NCBI GenBank assembly: GCA_028015205.1
Contig: CM051513.1
Span: 48,302,841-48,366,840, forward strand
Source: Mytilisepta virgata
Lineage: Eukaryota; Mollusca; Bivalvia; Mytilida; Mytilidae
Direction: 5' to 3'
Length of the DNA stretch: 64,000 nt
The notes below the pieces were generated by a model. That model worked only from the letters and a program-made list of their open reading frames with translations, was not told the origin of the DNA and ran no database searches. Made by a program: the position numbers and the translations under genes. This document shows, in pieces, positions 1-12,369 of this stretch; the first letter of the stretch is position 1, and the number at the start of each line of letters is the position of its first letter.

Positions 1-1246
1 AAACCAAATTGGTGGACCCCTTTGATCCATCAAGACGCCTGATTTTTTGTCCCTGCTATAAGTTCTAGTTTTAATAAGAGACACGTTTTTTACACAGAAT
101 ACTAGAACATTGCTGTACTCTTTGAAAAGCATCAAGAAAATCAAAGGAAAATTTCATCGATCAATCAGTGATCAATCAGTGATCAAGAACAACAAATCAA
201 ATGTAGATTATCAAATCTTTATATGTACAAATGTATACCCTGAACACAGCCAAAGAATTAGAGAAATAGTTTTAATTAAAAGGATCTGAAAACAAGCTAT
301 TAAATTTCAAAGTTTTTTAATTCATCTTCCTAAAGATATCAGATTCTACATTAAATTTCTCAAAATCTGGAAGAGAAAATTTAGAAACTAAATCTTTAAT
401 CTTTGAATTTTGAATTTGATTTTATTGATAGATTATCATCCCCGTCTGTCCCTCCAAAAATCAGACCACCCATTTTTTTTTATTTCTCTAGAAAGTGATA
501 TTCAGAACTTCTGCAGATTTGTATGCGATGAAAACAGCTGAGTTAGAAAAAAATGAAATTTTTGTTGTTTTCTGTGTTACCTTTCCTTGTTCTCTTTTAT
601 AGTTTTTTTTTGCATTTCCCAATTAAAACCTATCGCTCCTGTATTTTTTTCGATGGATGGATGATCGATTAATGTCCAGTGGCAAGGCAATCATAACATG
701 CATAACACATAGATGCCAACCACTTTTTGACGCTATCAGTAAAAACAAACTGAGTAATTTGCAACTTTTTCAGTAATCATAATTTTTCAGATTTCATCAA
801 TATATTGATAGTTTTATAAAGCAAAAAATCCCCAGACATCCCAAAAGTACTTAAAAATCCAAATCTCTATAGCGCTTTATCTTTCCACGATAATAACCTG
901 TAATGAAAGATTAAAATATGAGCCAGTAATAGATTTTGACCGATAACGAACAGAAATCTGTAACAATAGACTACATGTATAAACTGCAACACTGTAATTT
1001 TGACCTGAAATTCGTAACAATTATGGAAGATCGTAATGGTTGGCATCTATGATATCAGGATGAGAACATGTTGATGTGGTACCAGTATGAACCCTGCTTT
1101 GTACTAGACCGACATAATTAACTAGATTTTTAATGTGCAAGTTCATGAGGAAGACATATCACTCCATAAGGACCCAACCAGTCTTAGCTCTTACTCTTAG
1201 ATATTCTCTGCTTGGCAGATAAGCAGCAAATACCCAATTTTAATGT
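1..1246. other. Intronic DNA of the minus-strand gene
   Basis: I find no convincing exon here. About 660-1170 is a degenerate dispersed repeat ('gatgagaacatgttgat', 'ccctgctttgtactagac') that recurs at 18060-18240. Confidence 0.5.
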
Positions 1247-1247
1247 C

Positions 1248-1529
1248 TTAAGGTGGTCCCCAACACTACAGGGAGATAACTCTTAAAAATCACCAGAGCG
1301 TTTTAATCAAATTTAATAAGTAAAGAGAAATTAAGCTTCTCTATGATCAAAATTGATGTTTGCCAAACTGCTATATATTCAATGAAATTATTCCCGTGAA
1401 GTGTGAAATTCAATTTACTAAAAAAAATCAACATTTATGTCAACAGGTCAAAGTAAATATTTCCTAAAAATTTTATGAAAATTAAACGAGTCAAATTTAT
1501 TTCAGTCAAGGTGTTGGGTACCACCTTAA
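1248..1529. mobile_element. TTAA-flanked MITE (miniature inverted-repeat element), family A
   Basis: The left end is TTAA then GGTGGTCCCCAACAC. The right end is GTGTTGGGTACCACC then TTAA. The two are inverted repeats of about 15 bp enclosing 274 bp with no ORF. The TTAA on both sides is the piggyBac-type target duplication. Confidence 0.8.
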
Positions 1530-1530
1530 G

Positions 1531-1617
1531 TTTGACCTGGCTATGGATCGAAACCCACAACCCTTCGCCCTCGAGGTGAGCACGCTGCCACGAGACCACC
1601 TAGACCGTATATTCTTT
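1531..1617 (-). repeat. tRNA-derived SINE head fragment
   Basis: On the minus strand it reads 'ggtctaggtggtctcgtggc' followed by 'gggttcgatcc', a near-perfect RNA polymerase III B box. No SINE body is attached, since the MITE at 1248-1529 adjoins it. Confidence 0.6.
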
Positions 1618-1634
1618 TTGTGATAATTACTTAC

Positions 1635-1807
1635 ATAATCTGAATAATCTTCAGTGTCTTCATCATCCAACTGTTCTGATGCTGTATGATGATCTCCTGT
1701 CTCAGAAAATCTTGTACTGTTTTCTTCTAATTTTGTAACACTATCACTTTGAACAGTGACTTTGCTTTGCTGATCAGACTGAATTCCAACTGAGTAATAA
1801 ACTGTAA
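1635..1807 (-). CDS. Exon 3 of the minus-strand paralog
   Basis: The acceptor is tttgtttcag and the donor is gtaagt. A single open frame is compatible with the phase-1 junction from exon 2; the alternative acceptor 6 nt downstream hits a stop. It is hydrophilic, with Gln/Ser/Thr and an acidic C-terminus, and shows no recognised domain. A tRNA-derived SINE fragment starts about 17 nt inside the next intron. Confidence 0.72.
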
Positions 1808-4800
1808 CTGAAACAAACTGATTTTTATATTAATCTTTTTTCTATTATATAAAAACACTATATGTAAATCAGTCTATATACCACATATTTCTAATGATGT
1901 TGCCCAGATATAAATTGCATCATAATAAACAAAGTATAATAGATTTGCCACTTGAACATTTAAATGCTTGCCATGGATGAGGCATGGAAATATTTGCACA
2001 ATTTGTAAAAGAATCTGCCTCAAACTTCGACGCATTGTACAAACTGTAAGCAGCCTTCCTTCAAAACAGAACAAAAAGCAACCAGACTGCTTCTTTGAAA
2101 AAAAAAACTTAGTCTCATCTTAAAAAGGTACAAATTAAACAGGAATAGAGATTATATTATTGTTTTTCACATCAACATCTATTTGTTATCTCTGACTTAA
2201 GGATGCTCGCTGGTCATGTTTTGGTCTTTTTGTCAGATTTTCTGAATCCTCGGGTTTTATCCATTTCTTAAACATGAAATATTTTGCCCATGAAAACCCA
2301 CTTTTTCTTTTATAATTCAATCATATATACCTTAAAATGGTATTTGACAAAAATTTTTGAAATCCTTTTTATTTTTTCATACATTTTTGAGAGACTGAAG
2401 TTGTCAATGCAAAGACAATGAAAAATCCAGAGAAAACCCATTTCCTGCAAATTTTCAAGGCCTTATAGCTCTAAAATGAGCACATGAACCTATATTTTTT
2501 TCTTGCTTATTTGTTTACTATTCATATGTCCTCTCAAATTAAAACAACTATTTCAAATCCTATTTATTTCCTACTAGACCAGCGTTCATCCTTAAATATT
2601 TACAATAGTATACAGTGTGAAAAAATAATTACAGAATTCTTTGAATGATTTGAAAACATCTGGATATTTATCCAAAAATGATAGCCCTCCTTTGGAGCCT
2701 CTATAACAATGAGTCTCCCTTTGATTTTTCACCACCATGAAAAGTGCTTCATTTCCAAGTTGCTCCAATCTGTTGCACTGAAATAAAGAAAAATACAGCA
2801 TATTATAGAACACATTTCTAAACATTCACTGTTCAACCTTATTTTAACTTAGTTTAACAAAAAAAAATTAATTAGGACATCTATAATAAATTCTCTAGTT
2901 CTCAGATAATTGATTTTATTAACTAGACAAAGTGATGCCCCCGCACTCCACTCTGAAGTAACTGTATTATAATGAAGTCAATGTAGGACTTTCTTTGAGA
3001 TATTATTGTTTCTTGGAGACATAATTGATGCCCCCACAGATGCAAAGTGTCATTTTAAAATACACAAAGTTGAGCATGGGAGTACATAGGTGAAATGTTC
3101 AGATCAAATGGTAGCTCCTTAATCAGCATTGTACGACATATATATATATATACAAACAGCCAGAAAAGTGAAAACTTCCTAGCATTTAAACTGTAGGAGG
3201 AGTTTTCCGGAAACGCTCCTCCTATGCAAAATAAATACTCCAAAAAATGACAAAGTTCAACTATCTCCCAAAAGAGCAAATATCAATAAAAATCAAAACC
3301 CTGACCATATGCACACCGTCAATATATGTACAAACAGACAGCAAAGTGAATAAAATGCTCCGCTGGGCGCAGCTAGATACGACCGCAGATGTCGAACCCT
3401 GAATAGTTGGGGCAATTATGAACACAACATTCAAGCTTGATACAATACTGAATTTGGATTGTGAATAAATATTTGACACAGCATAGGTTTCTGACACAGA
3501 ATGAATGTTGTCTAAGAACTTAAAAATTTTTAATTTACCTATTCAAACCATATCAGTATTATTTGTTTTTATATATAAATCAGAAATAACCAATTTAAAA
3601 TTTAAAATTGGGCACACATATCAATTTCTTGCTATTGCGCAATACTGTGCAATTGAAAATTTCTTGAAATATTTGACACATAATAGGTTTCTGACACAGA
3701 ATAACTGAAATCAAAGAACTTAGAATTGGTCATATGATTTCAATTTATATTCAATTTTTTGCTTCTTGTGCAATACAATATGCTGTGGAGAATTGCCCCC
3801 CCCCCAAAAAAAAAAAATAAAATAATAATTTACCCCTTTTTTTAGCTTTTGTGCAATACACTATGAAGTTGCACATTGACCCCCCCCCCCCCCCTCACAA
3901 AAAAAAAAAAACAAAAAACAATAAAATTTATTGTAACCCACCCTTTTTTTGCTAAAAAAAAATTTGAAATTTTCTTTTTAATTTATGAAATATGAAATGA
4001 GAAAAAAATTGCCCCCTCCCCAATTTCTCATTTACCCCCCCTAAATTTTGTTTTCAACCCCCCCCCCCCATTTCTTTATACTTTGCAACCATAACAGCCC
4101 ATTTAAATACACCATAACATATTAAAATAGAAAATGACATCATAGTCATGGATGGCAAATTTTAAATATACATAATTTAAAAGCAGTTTAGATGAGATAA
4201 ACAAAAAAGCTTCATCAGCACATTTTATATTGGCAAATTTCCAATGAAGTTCATTAAACTAGAGTTATTGGCAAATTTCCAATGGAATTTGTTAATTATA
4301 AAGTTTTGATAACAGGGCACACATATCAATTTCTTGCTATTGTGCAATACTGTGCAATTGAAGATTTCTTGCTATTGCACAATACTGTGCAATTGAAAAT
4401 TTCTTCAAATATTTGACACATAATAGGTTTCTGACACAAAATAACTGAAATCAAAGAACTTAGAATTGGTCATATGATTTGAATTTATATTCAATTTTTT
4501 GCTTCTTGTGCAATACAATATGCTGTGGAGAATTGCCCCCCCCCCCTTTTTTAGCTTTAATTTTGGACCCCGATTTGGACCAACTTGAAAACTGGGCCCA
4601 TAATAAAAAAAACTAAGTACATGTTTAGATTCAGCATATCAAAGAACCCCAAGAATTCAATTTTTGTTAAAATCAAACTAAGTTTAATTTTCGACTCTTT
4701 GGACCTTAATGTAGACCAATTTGAAAACGGGACCAAAAATTATGAATCTAAATGCACGGTTAGATTTGGCATATCAAAGAACCCCAATAGTTCAATTTTC

Positions 4801-6252
4801 GATGAAATCAAACAAAGTTTAATTTTGGACCCCGATTTGGACCAACTTGAAAACTGGGCCCATAATAAAAAACTAAGTACATGTTTAGATTCAGCATATC
4901 AAAGAACCCAAAGAATTCAATTTTTGTTAAAATCAAACTAAGTTTAATTTTGGACCCTTTGGACCTTAATGTAGACCAATTTTGAAAATGGGACCAAAAA
5001 TTAAGAATCTAAATGCACGGTTAGATTCGGCATATCAAAGAACCTCAATAGTTCAATTTTCGATTAAATCAAACAAAGTTTAATTTTGGACCCTTTTTTA
5101 GCCCCTAATTCCTAAACTGTTGGGACCAAAACTCCCAAAAACAATCCCAACCTTCCTTTTGTGGTCATAAACCTTGTGTTAAAATTTCATACATTTCTAT
5201 TAACTTATACTAGAGTTACATGTATTGTGCGAAAACCAAGAAAAATGCTTATTGGGCCCTTTTTTGGCCCCTAATTCTTAAACTGTTGGGACCAAAACTC
5301 CCAAAATCAATCCAAACCTTCCTTTTGTGGTCATAAACCTTGTGTTTAAATTTCATAGATTTTTATTAACTTATACTAAAGTTATAGTGCGAAAACCAAA
5401 TGTCTTCGGACGACGACGCCGTCATACCAATATACGACCGCAAAAATTTTGCGGTCGTATAAAAATTCTTAGGATTCAAACTGTAGGAGGAGTTATGCGG
5501 AATAACTATATACCCATATTGAGACGGACAGACAGACAGGGGTAAAACAATATGCCCCCAACTTTTAGTTGCGGGGACATAAAAATGGCAAAGTAGAATT
5601 TCCTTTTTAAGTTTATTTTCTGTCAAAATAGGCAAAGGATTTTCAGTTTAGGTGTTTAATTTGGGGACATACAAATTTCCTTTGAAGCCATTCAGTCTTA
5701 TGATTGGCATGTATACAAATGAAACGCTTATATATCATGTATATCAAAAACATTTTGATGATCGCTTGAAACCTGTGTATGATAGTTTTCTTGCTTTCAC
5801 ATCTTTCATTTTGCCTTGCTCAATGTTACAAAACACTTGTAAAAAATATTTTAGCGCTGAATTTGAAAATTTATTTTTCAAAAAAAAATAACGGGACAAC
5901 GATTTTTTGAAATGTGCGTATTTTACTGTTTAAATACATACAATAATGGTTGCAAAATCTGTTCTGAACAAATATTTCTTATGAAAGAGAGCAGATTGTA
6001 CAGCCATACTCATATGCAATTCACTAAAATTGAATACTGGTAAACTAAGGATATAATTATATTGAATCACATTCCTGGAATTTTGAAATAAAGCAAAATA
6101 ATAAAAAAATTCACATTATCAAATTCAATTGTTAAGCATGATGAGATAAGCAGGTGTGTTCAAATGAATTTAAAAAAAAAAATTTTTTTTACCATTTTCC
6201 CTGCATATGAAATAATTTCCTCTTCAGTTTCAAGGACACTCACGGTCTTCAT
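1635..6252 (-). CDS. Partial gene, N-terminal half of a C2H2-type family paralog (3 exons visible)
   Basis: Three exons join in frame on the minus strand: exon 1 at 6252-6193 (20 codons), exon 2 at 2777-2633, exon 3 at 1807-1635, 126 codons in all, followed by a clean gtaagt donor. Exons 1 and 2 match exons 1 and 2 of the plus-strand zinc-finger gene at 17.6-26.4 kb in length (60/60 and 145/148 nt), phase (0, then 1) and residues: EEEI in exon 1, and a C...YRG...F..FP/YP...F..F pattern in exon 2. Exon 3 is Ser/Thr-rich and ends acidic (LDDEDTEDYSDY). No zinc finger lies inside the window; by analogy the fingers would be in later exons beyond position 1. A candidate acceptor near 370 has the wrong phase. 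The function is inferred only from the paralog. It could also be a truncated copy. Confidence 0.72.
2197..2595. mobile_element. TTAA-flanked MITE, family C, copy 1
   Basis: The ends are TTAA-GGATGCTCGCTGGTCATG and the inverse GACCAGCGTTCATCC-TTAA, with a 391-bp core. Other copies are at 48174-48573 (392-bp core, opposite orientation) and 39839-40217. It sits 37 nt downstream of the exon 2 donor of the minus-strand gene. Confidence 0.82.
2633..2777 (-). CDS. Exon 2 of the minus-strand paralog (shared N-terminal module)
   Basis: The acceptor is tttatttcag at 2778 and the donor is a weaker GTAATT at 2632. It encodes 48 codons plus 1 nt, beginning CNRLEQLGNEALF and ending near FKSFKEF. Pairing with exon 2 of the plus-strand gene (CMKFSLKGKECIF...NFKLFC) supports both borders. 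The intron that follows contains an inverted-repeat element starting 37 nt in. Confidence 0.72.
4559..5095. repeat. Tandem repeat, ~130-bp monomers in a ~260-bp two-monomer unit
   Basis: 'aattttggaccccgatttgg' starts at 4559 and 4821. The alternate monomer ('ttggaccttaatgtagacc') has unit starts at 4686 and 4946. The order is A-B-A-B. Confidence 0.8.
5104..5465. repeat. Two 166-bp tandem units ending in a near-perfect palindrome
   Basis: 'aaactgttgggaccaaaact' occurs twice about 166 bp apart. The stretch ends with atacgaccgcaaaa and its inverse ttttgcggtcgtat around one central base at about 5435-5461. It probably forms one dispersed element with the 4559-5095 array. Confidence 0.65.
6193..6252 (-). 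CDS. Exon 1 of the minus-strand paralog (start codon)
   Basis: It begins at the ATG at 6252-6250 and encodes 20 residues starting MKTVSVLETEEEI. The donor GTAAAA follows at 6192. The start is chosen because the plus-strand paralog also opens with exactly 20 codons ending in phase 0. Upstream sequence has stops in this frame. Confidence 0.68.
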
Positions 6253-6362
6253 TTTTCCGACAACTGTTTCTTCAACAAACTATTTATATCTGCTGAAATC
6301 ACTGAAAAGAGAAAATAAACTCAAATACTAAATTTATGGAATCACCTAAAAATGTAATTGTT

Positions 6363-6679
6363 TTAAGTTACGGGAATATAATAAAGTAAGGTTCTAGTTT
6401 TTTGCTGAAATTTTACCAGATGATCAATATTTATGTATACTTTCCAAAAATGAAAATTAAAACATACCTTCATGACTTGGTTTTTAAGATATTGGTATAT
6501 TTGACAAACTTCTGTTAACTTTGAAAATGAAATATTGGGATTCAAATTGTGCTTATTAAAGAGATATTTTGAAACACATCAATTTGTAATTCTTGAAAGA
6601 TACTATGAACTGAGAAAGTGTAGCTCTTGGTGACATTATTATATGTATCTCCCTTTGCTACTGTATCAGATTCCCTTAA
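6363..6679. mobile_element. TTAA-bounded MITE, family D, degenerate copy
   Basis: It shares internal sequence ('aaacataccttcatgactt') and a right end of the 'cagattccc-TTAA' type with the full copy at 42854-43454. It lies just upstream of the minus-strand gene's exon 1. Confidence 0.55.
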
Positions 6680-8500
6680 AACTTACAACAATCAGCCAGA
6701 GCTCAGACTTAAAAGACGTTAAAATCTGTATATTCCATAAGTTACCTCCCTTTAGGTTGAAATGAAATACCACTTTGAACAACATGTCAAATCAAGTTAA
6801 ACAAAAATTAATTGATTCAAAACGTTAACAAATTATGGTAACTAATACAACGTCTTTAAGACACATCTTAAAAAGACAACCTTCTTTTGTGAAAGCTTAA
6901 GAGAAACTCCAAGTTAAGTCTGTCATGTTCTGACTTGAGACTTGCAACATGTCCCTTCAGTCTTCCTCCTAAATTTTTTTCTATTTTTCTATATTGTTGT
7001 AGACTGTTTTGACGTAAGTACCCAAACACTAAAATTTAATGGAGTCACTCAAAACTAATATTATTACTTTTTGAATATTTCACTTTCAAAAGTTATTGAC
7101 TTTCTTTTTCTTAAAAAAAATTAAATACATGACTTGAGTCTTTTTTAGATACTCAAATTGCAGTTATATGTCTAAATGAAAATAAATTGATTGAAAACAC
7201 TTAATTAAGTTGTTTTCACCAAGAAATGAAAGACTTTTAAAATTTTTTACAAGTCACTTTTCAGTTGGTCAACACACAGAATTTCTTAAACAATACTTAC
7301 AGAAATATTAGTACAAAAAATAAAAATTAAAGTTTAAAAATCAACAATTTTCGGATATTAACTCGTACCTGTTGCAAATAACAGTAAATTTATTATTTAT
7401 GATGAAAACATATGACACTACTTTACAGACCTTAAAAACCAGATCTAATTTCGTAAATAGAAAAAAACATGCATATTTATCAAATTGACTAAAAACTCAT
7501 GGAATCAACAGAACTGTATACCCTCGTGTAAATTTTGGCTCGAAAAATAAGGTTTATACACAGCAAGAAGTATAATCCGATAATAGAACGAAAACCACAT
7601 ATAAACAAATAACAGCCCCATACACCACTGTGTGTCATCTGTACACCGGATATAGGTACTAACCAAGCGATAACAAGGAATCTCTTACTTTGCAAGTTCA
7701 AAATATCGCACGTCTCGGTTGGTTGGTACCTATATCCGTGGATGATACACTGTGTACACTACTGTATAGTATAGTAGTCTATGGGACTGTTATTTAACCC
7801 ATACGACAAGGATAATGTGTCAGTCGTCTAAACTTGGACATTTGATGAAATGCTATTATATTTTTATATTGCATTTCTTTCTTTCATTCATAAGGCCACA
7901 CCAAATTGATCTTTAAATCTTTGGATTTCGCATCTCCAATTTTTGGACTGCCTCATTTTGCAAAAATGCTGAATATTTGCCCCAAATTCTTCATTTTTCA
8001 AGAAATTAAAAAAAAAAAAATTCTTTGCCCGCTCCTAAAATTTTGTAAATATTGGGGCTTTATCCCATATTTTAGTAAATAAATGTGTGCCACACATAAA
8101 TTTGATCTATGCCAGGAAATAGTCCTTGAGAAAAAAAATTAAAATTTCGCTTGCGTGCTCGCATATATTTTTCCCAATCAAAAATCCAAAGAACTAAAAA
8201 TTATTTCATGAAAAAAGTGATTATCAAGGTCATGGGTGTTGCAGAGAAAATGGGGGAGGCAAAGGAATTAAGGGGGATGCAACACACTATAATACATTTG
8301 AGGCATTTCCAAGAGGTCTGTGATCCTGTCAAGCATCTGGACAAGTTTACAATGGTGAAAAATGTTTACTGCCAATTTAACTAGTTATTGGAAACTTTCA
8401 GATTTGATGTAAAACATATAGCTAACGCAAAATTGTAAATTTTTATGCACAAGAACCTGTTGTCAAACGTTCAAATGATCAAGATGGTAATGTCCTTAGG
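6680..8500. other. Region upstream of the minus-strand gene, no gene seen
   Basis: It is AT-rich. At 7630-7745 there is an imperfect inverted repeat: 'ggatataggtactaaccaa' pairs with 'ttggttggtacctatatcc' about 75 bp away. A 5' untranslated exon and promoter may lie here, but I cannot place them. Confidence 0.4.
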
Positions 8501-8859
8501 AAACAGGACGCTTAGGTCGTGCTACCAGTTCGGCCTTGGTCGTTTCGGCCACACTACCAGTTCGGCCATATAGTAATGTATAATGAAAGTCGTTTCGGCC
8601 ATGGTTTTATTAGTCGATTCTCATTAACTGTTATATGTGGACCGTTACTCTATTCTACTAGTATTCTATTCTACCATATAGTGACCGCCTTCAACAAATT
8701 GAAGATTATGTCACAGGAGGAAACTTACAACAAGATTGATATATATACAAATCAAAAATATATATATATAGGAAAAAATGAAAAAAATGTTTTGTATAAT
8801 CAAGTTTGATGTAATAGTTGAACTAATACTGATGCTTTGAAATTGAAGATTTGAAAGAG

Positions 8860-10795
8860 TCTACTGATGTGCAATTTACAATGGTATCCGGTAGTTTGTT
8901 CCAGTCGGTTAATTATAGTTCTTGGAAAATAGGATTCTTTTCTGTACTGTGTTTTGCAGGATGGAATTTGGAAGCTGTTCGAATTTGAATGTCTTGTTTG
9001 TTTTTTTTTTGGTGGGATTAATTTATTATTTTATTATTTTTTAGGTATTGCAACCTTTTCGTGTTCAATTTTTTATAACATTACTAATCTTGAATCTTTT
9101 CTTCTGTCAGAGAGGCTGCGCCATTCAAGGTGTTGTGACATGTTACCAACGCTTGAGGTGTTTCTGTATTTTTTGGTAACAAAACGTGCAGCCCTCCTTT
9201 GAACTTTTTCGATGTTATCCATGTCTTGTTGTAAGTATGGATCCCAAACAGAGGAAGCATACTCTTGTGATGGTCTTACTAGGGACTTATATGCTTGCTC
9301 TTTAATGGATGTTGAGCTTATGTTCAGGTTCCTCCTTAGAAAGCCTAGGGTGCTATTAGCTTTCTTGCATATGTTGTTTATGTGTACACCCCAATTGAGG
9401 TTTAAGCTGATCGTTACCCCACTGGATATTTTGCTGTTTTACATGTTCTAATGAGTGATTGTGTAATGTGTAGTTAAATGTAATTGGTTTTTTATTTCTT
9501 GTGATTGAAATTACATTACACTTATCCTGGTGGAATGCAATTTTCCACATAGTTTCCCATTTCCCACGATGCCAGTTTGTCAAGATCGTTTTGTAAAGTG
9601 GATGCATCAGAATTTGATTTTATTGCCAAATAAACTATTGTATCGTCTGCAAATAAACGTACTGTAGATGTTAGACCAGTTGGAATGTCGTTTATATAAT
9701 ACAGGAAGACACTTGGTCCTAGAACTGACCCCTGTGGAACCCCAGACTCAACTGCAACATACTCAGATTTCCCCCCTCTAGAACTACTGCTTGTTTACGA
9801 TTGCTTAGAAAATTTTGTATCCACTTATTTAATCCCCCCTGTATCCCGTAATGGTGAAGCTTATTGATCAGAAGAGAATGTGGAACTTTATCGAATGCTA
9901 TAGAAAAATCCATGACCAAAATATATGTTTGTTTACCCGTTTTCCATGTTAAGTGAGACATCATCTATAAATTCGAGTAGTTGTGTTTCACATGATCTCC
10001 CTCTGCGAAATCCATGCTGTAGGGGATATAAGATGTTGTGATTATCTGCATGTTTCATGATGTGTTTAACTACTCTGTGTTCTAAAAGTTTGCAACAAAT
10101 ACATGTGAGAGATATAGGGCGGTAGTTTTCAGGGTTGTATTTTTGGCCTTTTTGTATACAGGAGAGACATGGGCAGTTTTCCAGTCATCTGGAACAACAC
10201 CTGTTTTAATTGAATTCTCAAAGATAATGGTAAGTATTGGTGCAATTTCATGTGAAAGTTCTTTTAAAAATCTGGGTTTAATTTCATCTGGTCCTGCTGC
10301 TTTGGTAGGATTTAAGTTATGTAAAAGTTTTTGTAATACCTTCTGTTTTTATGATTAATTTTGATATTGGTGGGAAAAGAGTATTCTGTGGCATGTTGCA
10401 CTGTTTGACAAATTCTGTATGGGAGGTATTAGATGCTGGTGTGAATACAGACTGAAATTGTGCGTTAAGTGCCGTGGCTTTTTGCAGTGGATCAGTTAAA
10501 AGTTTGCCGGCTTGTTTAATTTCAGTAATACCAATATAATCAGTTTTTTTATGTTTAATGTGGGTCCAAATTTTTTTCATAGTGCCAAAATTTGTTTCAT
10601 CTTGTGGTGGTAATATGATGCTTTCAATGTATTCCCGGTATGATTTTCGTATACATTTCTGTACCTGGTGTTTAACCTCCTTGTATTTTTTTTAAAAAGT
10701 TGGATTCACAGATTTTTTTTATTTCTTAAAAAGTCTAACTCTCTTTCAATGAGCCGTTTTGTTTCCATTGTGATCCATGGGTGACCGTCCTTTGT
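8860..10795 (-). mobile_element. Decayed LINE ORF2, reverse-transcriptase part
   Basis: Minus-strand frames encode, in order from 10795 leftward, GHPWITMETKRLIERE, the KKIWTHIKHKKTD segment, DFSIAFDKVPHSLLINKL (RT motif A region), GVPQGSVLGP (motif B), RLFADDTIVYL (catalytic motif at about 9640-9655), and a C-terminal RRAARFVTKKY-like stretch. This order is that of a non-LTR retrotransposon of the Jockey/CR1/L2 group. Several frameshifts and stops break the frame, so it is inactive. The endonuclease part lies at 11230-11850 on the opposite strand, so the copy is internally inverted. Confidence 0.85.
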
Positions 10796-11229
10796 TACGA
10801 CTCAAAAACGCTGAAAACATCAGAGATATACTTCTTGTTTAAAATAAGTTTGGTTTTTGGTCTTCCAAATGTTTCGGTTTTAATGCTGCTGATGAGAGGT
10901 AACTCCTTGAAATGCGTCGTATACAGCATAGTATAAATTTACTATATCTAATATTTGTATCTTTGGATTGTTATATTGGTATAGTATGCACGCACCATCT
11001 GTCCCAGAAGAACTCCCTTGTTCAGATTCCGATTCATCCTCCGAGTGACAATCTTGTGACAATAATGATGTTCCTTTTTTAGTGCATATCATATGACAAT
11101 AGTGCAAAGAGTATGAATATACCAGTTTAGATGTTATAACTGCCACAGCTTCAGACACAAAGAAAACTTGTGTTGGATGAAGAATCGCCAAATGAAACAT
11201 GATATGTATATGGGGCAGTATGTAAAGCC
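10796..11229. other. LINE-internal or junction DNA, unassigned
   Basis: A 106-codon minus-strand frame (10880-11200) includes an acidic Ser-rich run (HSEDESESEQGSSSGTDG). It could be a piece of ORF1 or unrelated sequence. I do not recognise it. Confidence 0.35.
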
Positions 11230-11850
11230 AAAATACCTGTAGAGATTCGGTAAAGAAGAGGAAACCGAACTTATTTCAGTTAACAAATATATCACAATAT
11301 CCTCTATTCTCTGTGAAAATTGTGATAATGATAATATTATGTGTATTTGTCATTTAAATTTTGATAACTTATTCAATTGTAAATCTTCTCCTGGGGCAAA
11401 ATGTAATAGTTCTTTGAATGAAAGCAATGAATATATTCGAAAAGTGAACAATGATAATCATTTTAATGAAGATAATACCAGGGATCATATAATACTAACT
11501 TCATATAGAGTTCCTGATAATACTAACATTTTTGGTCGTATTTAAATCTAAAGGTTTAAAGATCTCTTGTCAAAATATAAATCACATTTTACCAAAATTA
11601 GATGAAATTAAGTCGACCGTTTCAATGATAAGAGATGTCCTTAAACAACATATGCTTGCTTTTTTGTGAAACATTTTTAAATGAAAATAAGTGTAAAATT
11701 AACTCTAGTGAATTAGATATAGAAGATTACACATATAACCGAAAAGATACAACTGCAAAGAATGGAAGTGGTTGGATTATTTATTTCCTTGAGGATATCA
11801 AATATGAACGGCGAATTCAACTTGAATCTGAAGATGTTAAACCCTCGTTC
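11230..11850 (+). mobile_element. Inverted 5' segment of the same LINE (endonuclease N-terminal part)
   Basis: Plus-strand frames read LKISCQNINHILPKLDEIKS and then LLFCETFLNEN, typical of the start of an AP-endonuclease domain with its catalytic Glu in 'CETFL'. These are followed by a region resembling the middle of the domain (YTYNRKDTTAKNGSGW). A Cys-rich stretch (CENCDNDNIMCICH) precedes it. Frameshifts separate the pieces. This segment points opposite to the RT part, as expected for twin-primed insertion with 5' inversion. Confidence 0.65.
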
Positions 11851-12369
11851 CATATACTTACCTCTATATTGTATTATATGGCCGATACGACCAAGGCCGA
11901 ACTGGTTTGTGGCCGAAATGGCATCTGGCCGAACCATCCATTACGCCCGCATTTCATTTTGTTTTTATCTTAATTTTATTCAATGTTCAAAAGGCGCTTG
12001 TAAATTTTTACCGTTTGACTCAATGGTAAACAGTTAAATTCCAGTTTGTTGATTGAAATTTTATAGTACATGTTACCTTTTTTCATTGAAAGGAATTAAT
12101 TTTGACCATTGTAGTCTAACAATGTTACATATTCACCCATACGCAACTAGTTATGTCTAAAAATGTAACAAACCTCTGCCTCTGGCTCTGACTGAGACTT
12201 AGCTACATATAAAATTGCCATTATGTAGCTCCTGTGATATCTTTGGACTCGGCGGAGCTTCAAAGCGATCACATTGCTCGTGTTGGTATTTTATTTATAG
12301 TCAATATCAGTGTATACTATTTGAAAATTTTGAACCGTCAAGATTATTTCGAAATTGAAGTAATGTCTA

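Larger units (their letters stand above)
2778..6192. other. Intron 1 of the minus-strand gene, repeat-filled
   Basis: It contains poly-C/poly-A tracts at 3790-4070, a direct duplication (about 3605-3800 and 4314-4540 share 'gggcacacatatcaatttct'), tandem repeats at 4559-5440, and the 'aaactgtaggaggagtt' repeat at 3180-3230 and 5475-5580. No exon is seen. Confidence 0.6.
8524..11906. repeat. 19-bp perfect inverted repeat bracketing the LINE
   Basis: 'accagttcggccttggtcg' near 8524 recurs as its exact reverse complement near 11888. Further ttCGGCC words cluster at both ends (8520-8605 and 11880-11935). Confidence 0.7.

Noticed and set aside
340..375. Possible exon 4 of the minus-strand gene (acceptor tttctcttccag)
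   Set aside because: The frame that is open needs phase 1, but exon 3 ends in phase 0, and no donor follows before a stop.
5652..5891. 79-codon plus-strand ORF
   Set aside because: No splice borders, homology or unusual codon use; the composition matches the AT-rich surroundings.
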